13,922 nt of DNA from Deltaproteobacteria bacterium (GTDB lineage Bacteria > Bdellovibrionota > UBA1018): the NCBI GenBank assembly GCA_016194835.1, contig JACQAU010000103.1:1-13922 (forward strand), in the 5' to 3' direction. Position numbers and translations under genes: made by a program. This document shows, in pieces, positions 1 through 5,992 of this stretch (within the stretch, counting starts at the first letter, position 1; each line of letters opens with the position of its first letter). Under the pieces are notes generated by a model. That model was not told where the DNA came from, ran no database searches, and saw only the letters and a program-made list of their open reading frames with translations.

Positions 1-815
1 AGTGTTACGTTAACAGTATTAGCAAAATCAATAAGCTTAACTGGTATCAATCCTTGATCATGATACATGCAAATTATAGCGTCATATTTCGAAGCATACA
101 GATGTTTTACAAACAAAGTATCTGACGGGTATGGCCCACTGATAGCGCCAAAAGAGGGATAGAGTTTCTTTATTTTTTCAATTGCAGGGATAATAATGGA
201 TTTTTCTTCTGTTCCAAAAAGTCCATTTTCGCCAGCGTGTGGGTTCAATGCACAAACAGCAAGTTTTGGTTTCTTAATTTTCCACCAGTTTTTCAAAGCG
301 ATTGAGGTATTTGATATAGTGTTAAAAATATTTTCATATGTAATATGCTTTGAAACATCTTTTATAGCAACATGGGTGGTGAGTAATGAGACTTTTAATT
401 TTGAGTTGGCTAGCAGCATTGTAGCTTTTTGGGTAGCTTTTTTAATTTTGCAGAGATTTGCTAAGAATTCGGTATGGCCGTTAAAGTGATATCCACCTAG
501 GTTTAAGCGTTCTTTATGAATTGGCCCAGTAACGAGGGCATGGGCTTTTTTTTCTAGCAAAAGACTGACGGCTTTCTCTATCGCCCAGCCGGATTGGAAA
601 CCAGCCAAGCATTTCGTGTTTGATTTGGTGGGAGCAGCAATAAAAGACAGATTTGCTAATGGCTTTAATTTTGAAAACGGTTTAGTGGCACCTATGCAAA
701 TGAGGTTAATGTTTTTATATTTGCCACTTTTGTGAGAGAGAGTTTTCCAAACAATTTCTGGACCAATGCCCTCCGGATCGCCTGGTGTAATTACAATTGT
801 TGTGGTCTTCTTCAT
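1..815 (-). CDS. pdxA: 4-hydroxythreonine-4-phosphate dehydrogenase PdxA (3' end cut by window)
   Basis: Oxidises 4-phosphooxy-L-threonine in the DXP-dependent pathway to pyridoxine 5'-phosphate (cytosolic, NAD- and divalent-metal-dependent). I translated the minus strand from ATG at 815-813 and get 271 complete codons before the window edge. Family motifs occur in order: TPGDPEGIGPE (residues 10-20), LVTGPIHK (94-101), NGHTEFLA (112-119), TTHVA (146-150), NPHAGENGLFGTEE (191-204), GPYPSDTLF (227-235) and MYHDQGLIPVKL (250-261). Conserved His residues at 148, 193 and 252 match the three metal ligands of the family, and H114-T115 the substrate-binding pair. The frame stops at the window edge within a VNVTL motif, so roughly the last 50-60 residues are missing. 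It starts 4 nt after the dehydrogenase stop, so the two are probably co-transcribed and translationally coupled; the SD is weak. Identification is firm. Confidence 0.96.
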   Translation of the reverse strand, partial: MKKTTTIVITPGDPEGIGPEIVWKTLSHKSGKYKNINLICIGATKPFSKLKPLANLSFIAAPTKSNTKCLAGFQSGWAIEKAVSLLLEKKAHALVTGPIHKERLNLGGYHFNGHTEFLANLCKIKKATQKATMLLANSKLKVSLLTTHVAIKDVSKHITYENIFNTISNTSIALKNWWKIKKPKLAVCALNPHAGENGLFGTEEKSIIIPAIEKIKKLYPSFGAISGPYPSDTLFVKHLYASKYDAIICMYHDQGLIPVKLIDFANTVNVT

Positions 816-819
816 AAAA

Positions 820-1824
820 CTAAGCTACCAACACAGCACGGTAACGTACTTGATTTTTTCTTACTTTTTCAATTGCGTGATTGACATCATCGAGAGAAAA
901 AACTTCTGTCATGGCGCTAATATTATGTCGTTCACTGAAGGTGAGCATTTCTTGAATCAAAGCTCGTCCACCAATTGGGCTGCCAGAGATTGATTTTCTG
1001 CCATCCAGTAGAGCAACTGGAGGAATTTGCAACGGTTCACTTGGAACACCAACAAAAACAAGTTTCCCATTGGGCCTTAAATATTGCAAATATTTGGCAA
1101 AATCCAAATTTACGAAAACAGTAGAAATAATAATATCTAAACTCTGATGGCATTTTCTTAACTCATGTTTGTCAGAAGTAATTACAACGCTATTTGCTCC
1201 TAGTGTTTTGAGTTCTTCTTTTTTTTCCGGGTTAGTTGTAAATGCGGTGACTTCAGTGCCCATAGCTTTGGCAAACTGAATAGCCAGGTGACCCAAGCCG
1301 CCCACCCCTAAAACACCAACTCTATGGCTTGCGTTTACACCAAATACACGAAGTGGCGAATAAACGGTTATTCCGCCGCACATAAGTGGCGAGGCTTTTT
1401 CAGAATCTAAGTTTTCAGGGATTTTAAATGCAAAACGGCTGTCTACTCGCACTTGTTTGGCGAATCCTCCAAAATGACCTACGCAAGTTGCTTCTTGTCT
1501 GGAACAGAGATTTTCGTCACCTTTTAGGCACCATTCGCACTCGAGGCAACTGGATCTTTGCCAGCCTACTCCTACGCGATCGCCTATCTTAAGATGACTA
1601 ACTGAGGAGCCTTTTAGTGTGATTTTGCCGATAATTTCGTGGCCTGGAACGAGTGGATATTTGCTAAATCCCCAGTCATTATCGATCAAGTGTAAATCAG
1701 AGTGACAAACTCCACAGTGGGAGATGGTGATTTCTATATCGTATGCCCCAAGTGGTTTGGGGTCATACGAAAAAGTATCTAATTTATGGCCTTTTTCAAA
1801 GGCTGCGTACGCTGTGACTGGCAT
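820..1824 (-). CDS. Zinc-dependent alcohol dehydrogenase, cinnamyl-alcohol/NADP-aldehyde reductase type
   Basis: A 334-residue medium-chain dehydrogenase/reductase, interconverting alcohols and aldehydes in the cytosol. Catalytic zinc ligands are visible as C40 (in CGVCHSD), H62-E63 (PGHE) and C149 (MCGG). Structural zinc ligands are the four cysteines C93, C96, C99 and C107. The Rossmann nucleotide loop GVGGLG is at 173-178. Threonines after the second Rossmann strand (FTTNPEK, 195-201), where an acidic residue would indicate NAD, suggest NADP(H); this is inference from the CAD/YahK subfamily. Length is slightly below the usual 340-350. The physiological substrate cannot be read from the sequence. 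It is the first gene of a two-gene unit with pdxA, and a -10-like TATAAA only about 12 nt before the start predicts a very short leader without an SD. Confidence 0.93.
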   Translation of the reverse strand: MPVTAYAAFEKGHKLDTFSYDPKPLGAYDIEITISHCGVCHSDLHLIDNDWGFSKYPLVPGHEIIGKITLKGSSVSHLKIGDRVGVGWQRSSCLECEWCLKGDENLCSRQEATCVGHFGGFAKQVRVDSRFAFKIPENLDSEKASPLMCGGITVYSPLRVFGVNASHRVGVLGVGGLGHLAIQFAKAMGTEVTAFTTNPEKKEELKTLGANSVVITSDKHELRKCHQSLDIIISTVFVNLDFAKYLQYLRPNGKLVFVGVPSEPLQIPPVALLDGRKSISGSPIGGRALIQEMLTFSERHNISAMTEVFSLDDVNHAIEKVRKNQVRYRAVLVA

Positions 1825-1836
1825 TGTCTTGGCGTT

Positions 1837-1865
1837 TTTATACTAAGGTGCATATATGAAAGCAA
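1837..1865 (-). promoter_or_regulatory. Candidate promoter of the adh-pdxA unit
   Basis: On the minus strand TTGCTT (1865-1860) and TATAAA (1842-1837) are separated by 17 bp. The -10 is 5/6 consensus, the -35 only 3/6. Transcription would begin near 1830, about 6 nt before the ATG at 1824. No SD precedes that ATG, which fits a nearly leaderless mRNA. This is inferred from motif spacing only. Confidence 0.35.
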
Positions 1866-1918
1866 GTAATAACTATTGGACTGCTATAGAAATAATATCA
1901 TAATTTTTCTATGGACTA

Positions 1919-1957
1919 GGTTTTGTTGCTACCCCCACACCTCTGCGCTGATACCTC
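1919..1957 (-). repeat. Repeat T, copy 1 (3' end of the radical SAM gene)
   Basis: A 39-bp segment that recurs at 4177-4215 with 3 mismatches and, over its right 34 bp (1931-1964), at 5752-5785 with 5 mismatches. On the minus strand it encodes the last residues of the radical SAM protein (RGISAEVWG, then stop) and runs about 10 nt past the stop. Confidence 0.85.
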
Positions 1958-2699
1958 GCTCCTCAATCCTAAGAGCAAAACCATGCATCCCCTCATGTCC
2001 CACTGGCTGTATGGCAGAAAATAATGATTCTTGTTTTGGAGTCAGTAAATGCACATAAGCTGGTTTGAGTTGCTCATAAATATCAATAAGTCCTTTTAGG
2101 TTTTCTGGGGTCCAGTTTTGATATTCAAAATCTTTTTGGTTTCTCCAAAGCATGGTCTGAATGCACGGAGCATGGAGTTTGCCAATATTCTCTACTTGTT
2201 TTTTAAATGACTCTGCTTGTGTAACAGGACGATTAAGTTTCTGAAAAAGTGCGATGTTTGAGCAATCGAGCTTTACCCAAATTTCGTCCACTGACTCACA
2301 CGCATTTAACACGGACTCGTTATCTAGTGCCACACCGTTTGTAAAACACACTAAAGACCACGCACCTTTTTGTGTCTTACGAAAAGCGATGATTTCCGAA
2401 ACTAACTCTTCAAATCCACGGTAATTGGTTGGATCTGAGTTGCCAGACAGAATAACAGATTTTAGATCGGACTGGCTTTGGGTTAGACGACGAAGCTTAA
2501 CTAATGATTCTGTCATAAAATTTTGATTTCCGGCTGTCCTGCTCGGAAATTCTTCTGGCGACTTTGTAATCAAGTTTTCCTTCTTCCATGGGCAATAAAT
2601 ACACCTCCACGTACAATTTTTCTCATTTTTGTGATCTCTTAGATTAATAATGATCGAAGTGCCAAAACGTCTTGAATAAATAGGTCCATGAATATCCAT
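1929..2699 (-). CDS. Radical SAM protein, COG0731-like (wyosine-synthase-like) Fe-S oxidoreductase
   Basis: 256 residues. The N-terminus GPIYSRRFGTSIIINL (5-20) resembles the GPxxSRRLGxSxGINL opening of the COG0731 radical SAM family. It is followed by the cluster motif C29-x3-C33-x2-C36 (CTWRCIYC), which would bind the [4Fe-4S] cluster that cleaves S-adenosylmethionine. Downstream, VILSGNSDPTNYRGFEEL (about 83-100) fits the family's GxGEPT-type SAM-contacting region, and SLVCFTNGVAL and DEIWVKLDCSN fit later barrel strands. No auxiliary cluster or known accessory domain is evident, so the substrate is unknown. It is monocistronic between the adh unit and a divergent ATPase. Both gene ends are repeated elsewhere in this window: the first 20 codons plus upstream DNA (repeat H) and the last codons (repeat T). 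The start at 2699 is the first ATG before the conserved motif; no clear SD. Confidence 0.88.
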   Translation of the reverse strand: MDIHGPIYSRRFGTSIIINLRDHKNEKNCTWRCIYCPWKKENLITKSPEEFPSRTAGNQNFMTESLVKLRRLTQSQSDLKSVILSGNSDPTNYRGFEELVSEIIAFRKTQKGAWSLVCFTNGVALDNESVLNACESVDEIWVKLDCSNIALFQKLNRPVTQAESFKKQVENIGKLHAPCIQTMLWRNQKDFEYQNWTPENLKGLIDIYEQLKPAYVHLLTPKQESLFSAIQPVGHEGMHGFALRIEERGISAEVWG

Positions 2700-2757
2700 T
2701 CAAAGACTGTAACATAGAAATTCTAATATAGAAAATACTCCAATTTTTGAGTAATGT
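2641..2757 (-). repeat. Repeat H, copy 1 (5' end and upstream region of the radical SAM gene)
   Basis: 117 bp that align without gaps to 5934-6050, with 15 mismatches counted by eye. A core of 36 bp (2652-2687 versus 5945-5980) is identical. The repeat covers codons 1-20 of the radical SAM gene and 58 bp of upstream non-coding DNA. Confidence 0.9.
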
Positions 2758-2800
2758 TTATGTCTAGCCGAAAAACACACAACAAATCACCCATTTTGAC

Positions 2801-2859
2801 CGAGATTTTAGAGCCTTGAGCTGCAGCTCCGAGATACGGCTCAAGGCTCTAAAATCTCG
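2801..2859. repeat. 21-bp perfect inverted repeat (hairpin)
   Basis: Arms 2801-2821 and 2839-2859 are perfect reverse complements, with a 17-nt loop. A 12-bp palindrome centred on a CTGCAG (2818-2829) overlaps the inner end of the left arm and could form a competing fold. Neither side has a U-tract, so it does not look like an intrinsic terminator. It lies between the divergent radical SAM and ATPase genes, beyond the H repeat. It could be a REP-like or mobile-element end, or an operator. Confidence 0.85.
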
Positions 2860-2867
2860 ATTTAATG

Positions 2868-2896
2868 TTGCTAAATATAATAAAATTGTATACAAT
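2868..2896 (+). promoter_or_regulatory. Candidate promoter/operator of the first ATPase
   Basis: A perfect 12-bp palindrome, ATTGTATACAAT, lies at 2885-2896. It contains TATACA (2889-2894), which with TTGCTA (2868-2873, 15-bp spacer) makes a poor sigma70-like promoter. TATAAT at 2876-2881 is an alternative -10 without a good -35. A palindrome on top of a -10 is typical of an operator, but which protein would bind is unknown. Confidence 0.35.
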
Positions 2897-2925
2897 GATC
2901 TCAATTTTCGGCGTAAAATGGGATG

Positions 2926-2958
2926 AGGACTTGCAGATTCTATTTTGTCACAAGTCCT
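2926..2958 (+). repeat. 8-bp inverted repeat in the leader of the first ATPase
   Basis: AGGACTTG (2926-2933) and CAAGTCCT (2951-2958) are perfect reverse complements across a 17-nt gap, ending 11 nt before the AGGAGG of the ATPase gene. They could fold in the mRNA leader or bind a dimeric regulator. No T-run follows. Confidence 0.5.
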
Positions 2959-2980
2959 TAGACTAACACAGGAGGATGGC

Positions 2981-4153
2981 ATGGCGATCGACAATTATCA
3001 TCGTATATTAAAAAAGACAGAGCATTCTTCTTTTTTTCTATTTGGAGTTCGGGGAAGTGGTAAAAGCACTTGGACTTCAAAGTTACCCAAAATTGCTAAA
3101 ACGATTAACCTTTTAAATGAAGAACTTTATCAAAAGATTCTTTTAAATCCTGTCTATTTCACAGGGGAGATTGAGAGCCTTTCTTCTGGCGCGTGGGTGG
3201 TCGTAGATGAAATCCAACGTGCTCCATTTTTATTAAATGAAATTCATCGGTTTATTGAAGAAAAAAAACTAAAATTTATTTTAACTGGTTCTAGTGCTAG
3301 AAAACTCAGACGAGCCGGAGTGAACTTGCTTGCTGGTAGAGCGTTGGTACGAGAAATGTATCCTCTTTTGCCTGAAGAAATGGGAAAGGACTTTAATCTG
3401 GAGAAGACTCTACGATTTGGAGCTGTGGCATTAATTATTGCTTCCGAAGCAGATCCCTCAGAACGATTAAAAGCTTATGTTCAAACTTACTTAAAAGAGG
3501 AAATCAGAGCTGAAGCCCTAGTGAGAAATCTACAGGGATTTGTAAGATTTTTACCTGTTGCAGCTCTATTTCATGCTCAGGTCATCAATGTTTCTGGTGT
3601 ATCAAGAGATGTAGGCGTAGAGAGAACAACGGTAGAGGGTTTTCTTGATGTGCTCGAAGATACTTTGTTTACTTTTCGATTACCGGCTTATTTTACCAAA
3701 CTAAAAGTCAGAGAGAGGAAACATCCCAAGCTTTATTGGATTGATCCAGGACTTGTAAGAGCTGCTAAAGGACAACTTGGAGAAGTGGCGATTGAAGAGC
3801 GTGGAAGTCTTTTTGAGGGTTGGATTGCGCAAACACTGCGAAGTTATCAAAGTTATCGAAATTTATTTGAGGAAATGTTTTATTGGTCCCCATTAGAAGT
3901 AAAGGATATTGAAGTTGATTTTCTTCTTAGAAGAGGAAAGGATCTGATAGCAATTGAAGCTAAAGTGTCTAACAAAATTAAACCGGAATTTTTCAAAGGA
4001 TTAAATGCTATTTCTGATTTGAAGTCTATTAAAAGAAGAATTTTAGTTTATCTTGGGAAAGAGAAATTAAAAACTCGTGATGGGATTGATGTACTCCCTT
4101 GGCGTTATTTTTTAGAGAATCTAGAAGCAAATACCCTCTGGGAATCACGTTGA
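2981..4153 (+). CDS. AAA_14/DUF4143-type ATPase with an intact nuclease-like C-terminal motif
   Basis: 390 residues from ATG 2981, chosen over an in-frame TTG at 2945 because AGGAGG at 2970-2975 sits 5 nt upstream. The order is: P-loop GVRGSGKST (22-30), Walker B WVVVDEIQ (72-79), a FILTGSSARK strand with sensor-like polar residues (99-108), a GRA turn (119-121), then a DUF4143-like helical region. Near the C-terminus E311-V-D313 and E326-A-K328 form the EVD...ExK pattern of PD-(D/E)XK-like folds seen in this family. The biochemical role of these ATPases is largely unknown; they are widespread, often strain-variable and of uncertain substrate. Here the gene lies alone, divergent from the radical SAM gene and convergent with a second ATPase of the same broad family but low similarity. 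Family call firm, function unknown. Confidence 0.88.
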   Translation: MAIDNYHRILKKTEHSSFFLFGVRGSGKSTWTSKLPKIAKTINLLNEELYQKILLNPVYFTGEIESLSSGAWVVVDEIQRAPFLLNEIHRFIEEKKLKFILTGSSARKLRRAGVNLLAGRALVREMYPLLPEEMGKDFNLEKTLRFGAVALIIASEADPSERLKAYVQTYLKEEIRAEALVRNLQGFVRFLPVAALFHAQVINVSGVSRDVGVERTTVEGFLDVLEDTLFTFRLPAYFTKLKVRERKHPKLYWIDPGLVRAAKGQLGEVAIEERGSLFEGWIAQTLRSYQSYRNLFEEMFYWSPLEVKDIEVDFLLRRGKDLIAIEAKVSNKIKPEFFKGLNAISDLKSIKRRILVYLGKEKLKTRDGIDVLPWRYFLENLEANTLWESR

Positions 4154-4176
4154 AATTTAAACCTTATACGACACTT

Positions 4177-4215
4177 GGTTTTGTTGCTATCCCCACACCT
4201 CTGCACGGATACCTC
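4177..4215 (-). repeat. Repeat T, copy 2 (between the convergent ATPases)
   Basis: Matches 1919-1957 at 36 of 39 positions. It begins 15 nt beyond the stop of the minus-strand ATPase. In the frame used by copies 1 and 3 it still reads GIRAEVWG-stop, but here that frame is preceded by a stop and is not joined to any gene. It fills most of the 76-bp gap between the two ATPases; I see no strong terminator hairpin there. Confidence 0.85.
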
Positions 4216-4229
4216 AATTTGGCGCTCGA

Positions 4230-5456
4230 TTAGATGACATATCCTAATGGAATATGCAAAACATTCTGATCTAAGAGCTGAACTTTTTGCCCATAGGAAA
4301 TCACCAATACTCGTGAGCCTGTAAAATTTTTACAAAAGCTTCTGCTACTTCCAAGAATTGCAGGTGGAAGGGTATCCCCCCCGGCAAACGGTAAAATTCC
4401 TAGTGTGCCTTTCCCACCACGAAAAACAAGTGGAATTTCGGCTCCACCACGTGTTCTGTAATGATAAGTGTGAAAATCAGAATAATCAGGTCGATATTGA
4501 AAACTAGCACGCAGATTCGCAAACAAACCACGAAGTAAGTCATTATTTGCATCAGGTGGATGAGCAGCACACAAATAAGAAGCCATGCCCTGGTCTTCAA
4601 AATAAAAAACTGGTTTTTTTATCCCTCCTCCTAAGGGAAGGAGCCTACGAATCAAAAACATACTCTCAAATGCTTGTAACAGTGAATTCAAAGTTTTTGG
4701 TGTGATTCGTACTTTTCGCGAAAAGGCTGCAAGATCCAAAGCCTGACCTTGAAGAGTAGACAAAGTTTCTAATATATTTTTTAAAACAGGCAAAGGAAGC
4801 GTAGTTGCGCTCAAAAGCCTTAAATCTCTTTCCAAAAGGGTTTCGATATGAGACTCGAATTTTATTTTTCTAAACGCCTCATTACGGCCAAAACAAATCC
4901 CAGGGAGTCCTCCTCGGCGTATGTAATGAAAAAATTCTTCATTTCTTTGAGTGAGAATTTCAGTGTCAATTTTTTTCGGACTGAATTTTTCAAGGTGTTT
5001 GACTTCAAGAACTTGATTTACAAGAGAAGGCAGCGGTCTTGAGTAAACTTCTGCAATGGTCATGGGTAAAATTTCGAGATTTAAAATGCGGCCAGTAAGC
5101 GACTCTCGAATCGCTTTGCGACTAGAAAAACGAACTGATCCAGTCAAAATAAATCGTCCACGCTCAGGCATCAATCTAACAGCTTCTTTGAGCGCAGGGA
5201 AAATAACTGGACAAAGCTGACATTCGTCAATCACAAAAGGTCTCTTTCTATTGAGCAAGAAAACTTCCGGCTCCGACTCAGCCTGCCGTAGAAAATCCCT
5301 GGAATCAAAAGAGATATATTCTCCTTTTTCCGCACGAAGTGACTGTGCAAGAGTTGTTTTTCCGACCTGACGTTGACCAATGAGACCCAAAATCGTGCTA
5401 AATCCTAGCGCTTTTTTAGCTACAACCTCTAAAAAACGAAATCTTTGATGCGGCAT
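4230..5456 (-). CDS. AAA_14/DUF4143-type ATPase with a degenerate C-terminal nuclease-like motif
   Basis: 408 residues. Walker A is GQRQVGKTT (27-35), Walker B FVIDECQ (74-80), followed by FILTGS (102-107), a TGR turn (121-123) and a conserved RRGGLPG segment before the DUF4143-like winged-helix/helical half. Where the family normally shows E-V-D then E-x-K, this protein has AEIPLVF (from about residue 339) and GILPF. The acidic and lysine residues are gone, so the C-terminal domain is probably not a nuclease even if the fold is kept. Start ATG 5456 is preceded by no SD but by a strong promoter only 6 nt away, which predicts leaderless translation. It is convergent with the other ATPase, and repeat T copy 2 lies just past its stop. 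The cellular target is unknown. Confidence 0.87.
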   Translation of the reverse strand: MPHQRFRFLEVVAKKALGFSTILGLIGQRQVGKTTLAQSLRAEKGEYISFDSRDFLRQAESEPEVFLLNRKRPFVIDECQLCPVIFPALKEAVRLMPERGRFILTGSVRFSSRKAIRESLTGRILNLEILPMTIAEVYSRPLPSLVNQVLEVKHLEKFSPKKIDTEILTQRNEEFFHYIRRGGLPGICFGRNEAFRKIKFESHIETLLERDLRLLSATTLPLPVLKNILETLSTLQGQALDLAAFSRKVRITPKTLNSLLQAFESMFLIRRLLPLGGGIKKPVFYFEDQGMASYLCAAHPPDANNDLLRGLFANLRASFQYRPDYSDFHTYHYRTRGGAEIPLVFRGGKGTLGILPFAGGDTLPPAILGSSRSFCKNFTGSRVLVISYGQKVQLLDQNVLHIPLGYVI

Positions 5457-5462
5457 TTATAA

Positions 5463-5491
5463 ATAATATCCCATTTTTAACATCCTGTCAA
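5463..5491 (-). promoter_or_regulatory. Strong sigma70-type promoter giving a leaderless mRNA
   Basis: On the minus strand TTGACA (5491-5486, 6/6 consensus) and TATTAT (5468-5463, 5/6) are separated by exactly 17 bp. Only 6 nt separate the -10 from the ATG at 5456, so transcription should start at or next to the A of the start codon. No SD exists in that gap. Confidence 0.75.
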
Positions 5492-5521
5492 AACAGGTAC
5501 CCCCATACTCATTTTGACAGG
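5484..5521. promoter_or_regulatory. 10-bp inverted repeat overlapping the -35 (putative operator)
   Basis: CCTGTCAAAA (5484-5493) and TTTTGACAGG (5512-5521) are perfect reverse complements 18 nt apart. The first arm contains the -35 of the second ATPase promoter; the second arm carries a mirror-image TTGACA on the plus strand with no matching -10. A shorter overlapping stem (CCTGT/ACAGG, 5484-5497) is also possible. A repressor bound here would block the promoter; the regulator is not identified. Confidence 0.55.
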
Positions 5522-5749
5522 GCATTGCTCAGTATTCCCCTCAACCTCGCTGAGGGCTCTGCTAAGCCTACAAGTCCTGATCGCAGAAAATTCTACTTCA
5601 TTGCTCTAGGTTCACTCAGGGAAGTTCAGACCTTGCTTGCGTTATTCGGGAGGTCATCTGGCACAGACACAGACACCGCTCACTGACACAGAGTTTCTTT
5701 GAACTATAGAAACTGCTGACTAGTTACAAAGATGTTATCCCAGAATATT
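5522..5749. other. Non-coding stretch with small repeats
   Basis: I see no convincing gene in either strand. There is a 6-bp stem (CCCTCA 5538-5543, TGAGGG 5551-5556) and a low-complexity GACACA-rich patch near 5661-5694. Base composition looks less AT-rich than its surroundings. It may be the remnant of a lost gene or element, but nothing recognisable remains. Confidence 0.5.
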
Positions 5750-5992
5750 TCACCCCCACGCCTCAGCACTGATCCCTCGCTTCTCTAAAAAGTTAAGATT
5801 TTTAGCTGCCCATTTTAAAGCAAGTTTCTGACATCTTATTACACAATCAAGAAGGTAGAAATCAATCAGCTTTTGATAAGGAATGTCTGTTTGTTCAGCC
5901 ATTATTTTAAAATAATCAATAACTTCTGGGCTTAGGTTAATACCGATCGAAGTGCCAAAACGTCTTGAATAAATAGGTCCCTTAATGTCTAT
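5750..5992 (-). pseudogene. Chimeric 80-codon frame: radical SAM ends around a ribbon-helix-helix antitoxin-like core
   Basis: Read on the minus strand from ATA (5992-5990), the frame is open for 80 codons to TGA (5752-5750). Residues 2-20 (DIKGPIYSRRFGTSIGINL) are nearly the N-terminus of the radical SAM protein at 1929-2699. Residues about 18-61 (INLSPEVIDYFKIMAEQ, then TDIPYQKLIDFYLLDC, ending KLALKW) look like a CopG/BrnA-type ribbon-helix-helix antitoxin, with the typical IPYQ-L-I-x-x-YL-x-DC signature. Residues 69-80 (LEKRGISAEAWG) are the radical SAM C-terminus again. The position homologous to the radical SAM ATG is ATA, the codon before it is a stop, and no ATG, GTG or TTG precedes the antitoxin-like core, so normal initiation is unlikely. 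No toxin gene is adjacent on that strand. I call it a pseudogene or recombinant remnant; a rare ATA/ATT start would make it a small protein. Confidence 0.7.
5752..5785 (-). repeat. Repeat T, copy 3 (3' end of the chimeric frame)
   Basis: Aligns to 1931-1964 with 5 mismatches in 34 and encodes EKRGISAEAWG followed by the stop. Unlike copies 1 and 2, the similarity stops near the stop codon and does not continue into the GGTTTTGTTGC part. Confidence 0.8.

Noticed and set aside
196..489. Plus-strand open frame of 97 codons
   Set aside because: It lies entirely within pdxA on the opposite strand, which carries all PdxA motifs.
1886..1912. AT-rich 7-bp inverted repeat (ATAGAAA/TTTCTAT) as the radical SAM terminator
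   Set aside because: The stem has almost no G or C and no T-run on the minus strand after it; too weak to call.
2801..2859. Intrinsic terminator for the ATPase or radical SAM gene
   Set aside because: The stem is long but neither side has a T-run, and it lies upstream of both genes and not after them.
2764..2994. Minus-strand open frame of 76 codons between the radical SAM and ATPase genes
   Set aside because: It runs through the perfect hairpin, the palindrome and the SD of the ATPase, has no recognisable domain, and its length is expected by chance.
1919..4215. Repeat T as an integron attC site
   Set aside because: No paired core sites of the RYYYAAC/GTTRRRY type and no imperfect inverted-repeat fold typical of attC; no integrase in the window.
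5461..5749. CRISPR array or transfer RNA in the gene-poor stretch
   Set aside because: The GACACA repetition is short and irregular, with no spacer-repeat periodicity, and no cloverleaf could be drawn.
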